Under the pieces are notes generated by a model. It was not told the DNA's origin. It saw nothing but the letters and a program-made list of their open reading frames with translations, and made no database searches. DNA of 64,000 bases from Jatrophihabitans sp. (GTDB lineage Bacteria; Actinomycetota; Actinomycetes; Mycobacteriales; Jatrophihabitantaceae). Each line of letters begins with the position of its first letter. Positions within the stretch are counted from its first letter, which is position 1. The DNA lies in NCBI GenBank assembly GCA_036389035.1, contig DASVQQ010000002.1:1-64000 (forward strand). The letters run 5' to 3'. Both the position numbers and the translations under genes were made by a program. This document shows positions 59,997 through 64,000 of this stretch, piece after piece.

Positions 59997-60057
59997 GCGG
60001 CCCTCCTCATCGCGAGATCACTCGCGGATCGAATGTGGATTCGTGCGACATGCACTG

Positions 60058-60088
60058 CGAAAAACCCTAACCGCGGGCCGAGGGTTTG
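60058..60088 (-). terminator. Rho-independent-type terminator between the two modules
   Basis: On the minus strand AAACCCT and AGGGTTT form a 7-bp stem with a 12-base loop, followed by TTTTTC-type bases after the right arm (AGGGTTTTTCGC). It lies just after the CoA-transferase stop codon and would end that transcript before fabG. Confidence 0.6.
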
Positions 60089-60090
60089 AT

Positions 60091-61305
60091 TCACTCGTCA
60101 CTTGCCGGGTGATCCGCCAGGGTGTCCGAGACGGCCAGGTCATCGAGGATTTCCGCGGTGTTCGCGCCCGGCGCCGGCGCGGCATGCCGGATCCGGGTCG
60201 GGGTGCGCGAGAACTTGACCGGCGGCCCGACCAGCGGAGCCGAGGAGCCGTCGCTGAGCACCGTCTGCTGCAACATCTCGCGAGCCGCCACGTGCGGGTC
60301 GGCGACCGCTTCGGCCAGCGTCCGCACCGGCGCCACCACCAACCCGCGCTCGGCGAGCGCCGCCACTGCCTCGGCCACCGGCCGGCCGGCGCACCAGCGC
60401 GCCACCAGGCTGTTGATCGCGCTCCGGTTGGCCAGCCGCTCGGCGTTGGTGCGGTATCCCGGCGCGCTGGCCAGCTCCGGCGTGCCGAGCACCTCGGTCA
60501 GCGCGCGCCAGTGCTTGCTCAACGCCACCGCGAGGTAGAGGTGGCCGTCCTGGCAGGCATAGACATTGGACGGAACCACGAAGTCGGTCTCGTTGCCCAG
60601 CCGGGGCGGTGGCGCGCCGGTCGCCGCCAAGGTCGGCAATCCGCTGCTGCTGAACAGCAACGCGTCCATCATCGACACGTCCACCTGCTGGCCCTGGCCG
60701 GTGCGGTCGCGGTGGGCCAGCGCCGCCAGCGCGCCGATCGCGGCATGCAGGCCGACCAGGTCGTCAGCCAGGAACGTCGGCGCCCGCAGCGGCGGCCCGT
60801 CCGGCTCGCCGTTGAGCGCCATCCAGCCGGCGGCCGCCTGGATCGCCGGGTCATAGGCCGGTAGGTGCTCGTTCGGACCGTACTGGCCCCAGCCCGAGAT
60901 CGAGACGAACACCAGGTCCGGACGGACCTGCCGGCAGTCGGAGTAGCCGACCTGCCAGCCGTCCAGGGTGCCGGGCTTGTAGTTCTCCACCACCAGGTCA
61001 GCGGTCGCCACCAGCCGCAGAAAGTCCTGCCGGCCGGCCGGTTCCCGCAGGTCCAGCGCGACGCTGCGCTTGTTGCGGTGCACCGTCTCGCGAAACCAGG
61101 ACAGTCCGGTGCCGGGGATGTTGGGCGGCACCGCCCCGTCCCGACCCGTCGGCAGCTCGATGTCGATGACGTCCGCGCCGAGGTCGGCCAGCACGCAGGT
61201 GGCCAGCGGCCCCGACCACACCTTGGTCACCCCGAGCACCCGGATGCCGGCGAGCGGGCCGTCCGAGCCGGGCTGGGCATCGCGGTAGAAGTCCTGCTTG
61301 CGCAT
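60091..61305 (-). CDS. CaiB/BaiF-type (family III) CoA transferase
   Basis: The protein has 404 residues. The N-terminus PLAGIRVLGVTKVWSGPLATCVLADLGADVIDIE is the family CoA-binding start. The catalytic Asp is in AYDPAIQAAAGW. GQQVDVSMMDALL and GATTNPR-like late segments also fit. It moves CoA between acids, often oxalate, carnitine or bile-acid-type substrates. It is the last of a ferredoxin-thiolase-CoA transferase set, 9 bp after the thiolase. Confidence 0.9.
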   Translation of the reverse strand: MRKQDFYRDAQPGSDGPLAGIRVLGVTKVWSGPLATCVLADLGADVIDIELPTGRDGAVPPNIPGTGLSWFRETVHRNKRSVALDLREPAGRQDFLRLVATADLVVENYKPGTLDGWQVGYSDCRQVRPDLVFVSISGWGQYGPNEHLPAYDPAIQAAAGWMALNGEPDGPPLRAPTFLADDLVGLHAAIGALAALAHRDRTGQGQQVDVSMMDALLFSSSGLPTLAATGAPPPRLGNETDFVVPSNVYACQDGHLYLAVALSKHWRALTEVLGTPELASAPGYRTNAERLANRSAINSLVARWCAGRPVAEAVAALAERGLVVAPVRTLAEAVADPHVAAREMLQQTVLSDGSSAPLVGPPVKFSRTPTRIRHAAPAPGANTAEILDDLAVSDTLADHPASDE

Positions 61306-61314
61306 CCGGCGGGA

Positions 61315-62502
61315 CTAGATCCGCTGCAGCAGCGACGCGGTGCCCAGCGAGCCGCCGCAGCACATGGTGACCAGCGCGGTCTCGGTGCCGGTGCGCTCGA
61401 GCTCGTGCAGCGCGGTGACCAGCAGCCGGGTGCCGCTGGAGCCCAGCGGGTGGCCCAGCGCGATCGCCCCGCCATTGACGTTGACCCGCTCCGGATCGGC
61501 GTCGTGAGCCGCCATCCAGTTGAGCACCACACCGGCGAACGCCTCGTTCACCTCGGTGACATCGACATCGCCCAGCTTCATGCCGGCCCGGCGCAGGATG
61601 CGCTCGGTCGCCACCACCGGGCCGTCCAGCAGGTAGTACGGATCGGCGCCGGTGACGACCTGGTGGGCCAGCCGGGCCCGGGGTCGCAGGCCGAGCGCCC
61701 GGGCCCGCTCCCACGACATCCACAGGATGGCCGACGCGCCGTCGGACACCTGTGACGTGGTTCCAGCCGTGTGCACCGCGCCCTCGACGTTGGGACGCAG
61801 CCCGGCCAGGGTCTGCATGGTGGTCTCTCGCAGCCCCTGGTCGCGGCTGACGCGGCGCAGCTCGGTGGTGGCGGCGCCGTCCGGTCCGGGCACCGGCGCC
61901 AGCACGCTGGTCACCTCGCGGTCGAAGCGGCCCTCGGCCCACGCCAGCGCGGCGCGTTGCTGGGACTGGACGCCGTAGCTGTCGGCGTCGTCCCGGCTGA
62001 TGCCCTGGCGCTCGGCGATCCGCTCCGCGCCACCGAACTGCGAGTGCGGCGGGTCCTGCCAGGGGTAGTCGGCGGTCTTGTAGTGGCCGGGTCCCTGGTA
62101 GAGGTTGGCCCCCATCGGCACCCGGCTCATCGACTCGACACCGCAGGCGATCCCGACGTCCAGGACGTCGGCGGCGATCAGCGCCGAGATCAAGTGGTTG
62201 GCCTGCTGCGCCGAGCCGCAGGAGACGTCCACCGTCGAGCAGCCGACGCCAGGGTCCAGGCCGGTGCTGAGCCAGGCGTTGCGGGTGATGTTGAGGCTCT
62301 GCTCACCGGTCTGGGTCACGCAGCCGCCGATGATCTGCTCCACCTGGTCAGGATCGATGCCCGCCCGGGCGATCACCTCGAGCTGGACGTGGCGCAGCAA
62401 CTCGACCGCCTTCAGGCCGGCGAGCCAGCCGCCACGCTTGCCGATCGGGGTCCGGGTCGCGGCCACGATCACCGGGCTGCGGTCGGTCAGCGGCGCCGTC
62501 AA
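61315..62502 (-). CDS. Thiolase (steroid/fatty-acid beta-oxidation-type acetyl-CoA acyltransferase)
   Basis: The protein has 395 residues. The nucleophile Cys is in [14 protein letters not shown], the His in [17 protein letters not shown] and the second Cys in [21 protein letters not shown] is the NEAF motif. It splits a 3-ketoacyl-CoA by thiolysis or runs in reverse. The ferredoxin start overlaps it by 4 bp, and the CoA transferase follows. The set resembles beta-oxidation or side-chain shortening genes, and it could supply or recycle acyl units for the PKS. Confidence 0.92.
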   Translation of the reverse strand: MTAPLTDRSPVIVAATRTPIGKRGGWLAGLKAVELLRHVQLEVIARAGIDPDQVEQIIGGCVTQTGEQSLNITRNAWLSTGLDPGVGCSTVDVSCGSAQQANHLISALIAADVLDVGIACGVESMSRVPMGANLYQGPGHYKTADYPWQDPPHSQFGGAERIAERQGISRDDADSYGVQSQQRAALAWAEGRFDREVTSVLAPVPGPDGAATTELRRVSRDQGLRETTMQTLAGLRPNVEGAVHTAGTTSQVSDGASAILWMSWERARALGLRPRARLAHQVVTGADPYYLLDGPVVATERILRRAGMKLGDVDVTEVNEAFAGVVLNWMAAHDADPERVNVNGGAIALGHPLGSSGTRLLVTALHELERTGTETALVTMCCGGSLGTASLLQRI

Positions 62503-62699
62503 GGCAGGTCCCGCAAGGTGATCGCCAGCTTCGGGCAGGCTCGGGCCGCTTGCTCCAGCGGGCTCCAGTCAGCCAGCTCGGCCGCCTCGGCGTGCACCAC
62601 CAGCTCGTCGCGCTCGGTCAGCTCGAAGACCTCGGGCGCGATCGCGCTGCACAGCCCGGTGCTGTCGCACAGTTGGGGGTCGACGATCACCCTCGTCAT
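62499..62699 (-). CDS. Small ferredoxin of the P450-partner (3Fe-4S) type
   Basis: The protein has 66 residues. The cluster cysteines are in LCDSTGLC and ARACPKLAI, with Cys spacing for three ligands and no fourth Cys in the first loop. P450 ferredoxins of actinobacteria have this size and look. The P450 gene is at the other end of the cluster, 14 kb away, so it is a candidate partner. It is first of the minus-strand module, divergent from an acyl-CoA dehydrogenase. Confidence 0.9.
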   Translation of the reverse strand: MTRVIVDPQLCDSTGLCSAIAPEVFELTERDELVVHAEAAELADWSPLEQAARACPKLAITLRDLP

Positions 62700-62789
62700 G
62701 GCGCACCTTTCCGTTGTGCCACCATGGTGTCCACCTACCGTCGCGGGGTGCGCCTCCTATCGTGCCGAACGGTAGAATCTGCTTTACGA

Positions 62790-62802
62790 ATAAGGTTCTT
62801 AT
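62790..62802. promoter_or_regulatory. Small palindrome in the ferredoxin/acyl-CoA dehydrogenase divergent promoter
   Basis: ATAAGGTTCTTAT is a 5-bp inverted repeat (ATAAG/CTTAT) with a 3-bp centre in an AT-richer 167-bp divergent region. It may be a regulator site or part of a promoter. Too short to be sure. Confidence 0.3.
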
Positions 62803-62865
62803 CCCGGCGTGCTGATTGTCATCCGCTATCGGGACTGGCTGATGGCGTTGGGTTAACGTGCCACT

Positions 62866-64000
62866 ATGCGCTTGGGCGACAGTCAGGACGAGGGCGAGTT
62901 CCGGACCCGGCTACGTGACTGGCTGAGCGGGCAGATACCCGCCGGCGTGCCCCAGGAGTGGGACTCCGAGCGGTTGCGGGCCTGGAGCAAGTCGCTCTAC
63001 CAAGCCGGCTACGCCGGTCTCAGCTGGCCGGTCGAGCACGGCGGCCGCGGCCTGCCCGCGGCGTACCAGGCCATCTACGCCGAAGAGAGCGCGCTGGCCG
63101 GGGCCCCCGACCACGTCAACGTGATCGGGCTCAACATGGTCGGGCCGACCATCATCAAGTACGGCACCCAGGCCCAGCTGGCGGAATTCCTGCCGGGGAT
63201 CCTGTCCGGCGAGACGATCTTCTGCCAGGGCTTCTCCGAACCGGACGCGGGCTCTGACCTGGCCTCGGTGCGCACCCGGGCGCGAGCCCATCCGAAGGGT
63301 TACCAGGTCGACGGCGAGAAGGTGTGGTCCTCCTACGCCCACCTGGCCGACTACTGCCTGCTGCTGGTCCGGACCGATCCCGAGGCGGTCAAGCACCATG
63401 GCCTGACCTGCCTGCTGATGGACATGCGGGCGCCGGGCGTGCAGGTCCGGCCACTGCGCGAGCTGTCCGGCGACACCGACTTCAACCAGGTGATCCTCAC
63501 CGACGTGGTGGTCGGGGCCGACAGCGTGCTGGGACCGGTGGGCCAGGGCTGGCGGGTGGCGATGACGACGCTGGCCCACGAGCGCGGTACCTTCGGCATC
63601 ACCCTGACCTCCCGGCTGTCGGCCGAGCTGGACCGGCTGGTCCAGACCGTGCTGACCCTGGGCGCGGGCTCCGATCCTCTGGTGCGCAAGGAGATCGCCG
63701 AACTCCACGTGCAGCTGCAGGGCCTGCGATTCACCGGCTACCGGGCCCTTGCCGAGTTGCAGCGGACCGGCGAGCCGGGTGCGGAGAGCTCGATCCTGAA
63801 GCTGGGCTGGTCGCTGGCCAACCAGCGGTTGACCGCGCTGGCGCTGCGGGTTCTCGGCCCTGACGCCGCCTTCGACGGGCCGCAGGCCTTCTGGTCGGGC
63901 TACTGGCAGCAGCAGCACCTGCGCAGCCGCACCAACAGCATCGAGGGCGGCACCTCAGAGATCCTGCGCGGGATCGTCGCTGAGCGGGTGCTCGGCCTGC
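62866..64000 (+). CDS. Acyl-CoA dehydrogenase (runs off the right edge)
   Basis: At least 378 residues are visible and the conserved C-terminal helix is reached (TNSIEGGTSEILRGIVAERV), so only a few residues are missing. The flavin/substrate loop FSEPDAGSDLASVRT and WSSYAHLADYCLLLVRT are typical. The catalytic base position lies within the NSIEGGTSE region as in FadE-type enzymes; I cannot assign it certainly. It introduces a 2,3-double bond in an acyl-CoA. Divergent from the ferredoxin-thiolase module, it is probably part of the same pathway. Confidence 0.92.
   Translation, partial: MRLGDSQDEGEFRTRLRDWLSGQIPAGVPQEWDSERLRAWSKSLYQAGYAGLSWPVEHGGRGLPAAYQAIYAEESALAGAPDHVNVIGLNMVGPTIIKYGTQAQLAEFLPGILSGETIFCQGFSEPDAGSDLASVRTRARAHPKGYQVDGEKVWSSYAHLADYCLLLVRTDPEAVKHHGLTCLLMDMRAPGVQVRPLRELSGDTDFNQVILTDVVVGADSVLGPVGQGWRVAMTTLAHERGTFGITLTSRLSAELDRLVQTVLTLGAGSDPLVRKEIAELHVQLQGLRFTGYRALAELQRTGEPGAESSILKLGWSLANQRLTALALRVLGPDAAFDGPQAFWSGYWQQQHLRSRTNSIEGGTSEILRGIVAERVLGL

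Noticed and set aside
1..64000. CRISPR arrays, tRNA or rRNA genes
   Set aside because: No regularly spaced repeat-spacer pattern was seen; the tandem repeats found have no spacers, and no cloverleaf was recognised by eye. A tRNAscan/Infernal run would be needed to exclude RNA genes.

Overview
The window comes from a high-GC actinobacterium. GC is very high almost throughout, GTG starts and 4-base ATGA/GTGA gene overlaps are frequent, and there are ANTAR proteins, a PASTA-less Ser/Thr kinase, a TIGR03086-type DinB protein and a citA-pdxH pair. I cannot name the species; a soil or endolithic Frankiales or Jatrophihabitans-like organism would fit, but that is a guess. No tRNA, rRNA or CRISPR array was recognised.

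Layout. 0-8.3 kb: tail of an amino-acid kinase, a CGNR regulator, two MFS transporters, a pair made of a duplicated-repeat secreted-type protein and a PqqD-M50 membrane protease, a YjbR protein and a spore-photoproduct-lyase-like radical SAM protein. 8.4-13.5 kb: two ANTAR proteins, two small proteins, a Ser/Thr kinase and a hydrolase. 13.5-17 kb: hemerythrin, a three-gene envelope-stress-like operon (DUF3618, Holin-X-like, repeat protein) and a DUF4383 membrane protein. 17-27 kb: S15 hydrolase behind two strong hairpins, disulfide oxidoreductase with a DinB protein, GH3 glycosidase, GNAT and a PAS-GGDEF-EAL protein. 27-30 kb: an operon of heme-oxygenase-like oxidase, flavin oxidoreductase and EamA exporter. 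30-43 kb: mostly housekeeping or catabolic genes (M19 dipeptidase, MBL hydrolase, photolyase, GT39, aldose epimerase, MFS, PdxH, citrate synthase, FAD oxidase) plus an unexplained protein pair at 33.6-34.6 kb.

42.9-64 kb is accessory. An EntE-like aryl-acid AMP ligase is followed by a lower-GC island: a decayed mazEF pair, a PD-(D/E)XK protein of foreign composition, and a divergent XRE regulator pair with a 13-bp palindromic operator. Next comes one almost continuously overlapping minus-strand operon, from fabG at 60.0 kb down to a P450 at 47.5 kb: ketoreductase, two hotdog dehydratases (one lacking the usual His), one ACP, two intact ketosynthases, one chain-length-factor-like protein, one further KS-like protein without the catalytic Cys, hydrolase, tandem hotdog protein, DsbA-like isomerase, a 55-residue small protein, class II aldolase, acyl-CoA ligase and P450. 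A second module (CoA transferase, thiolase, ferredoxin, acyl-CoA dehydrogenase) lies behind a terminator-like hairpin.

My leading candidate for an undescribed system is this highly reducing type II PKS / aryl-polyene-like cluster. Other leads are the PqqD-M50 protease with its 100-residue-repeat partner, the low-GC nuclease-like protein, a chain of two 8-codon mini-ORFs that copy the start of the aldose epimerase gene, and a hairpin that hides the Shine-Dalgarno of the S15 hydrolase.
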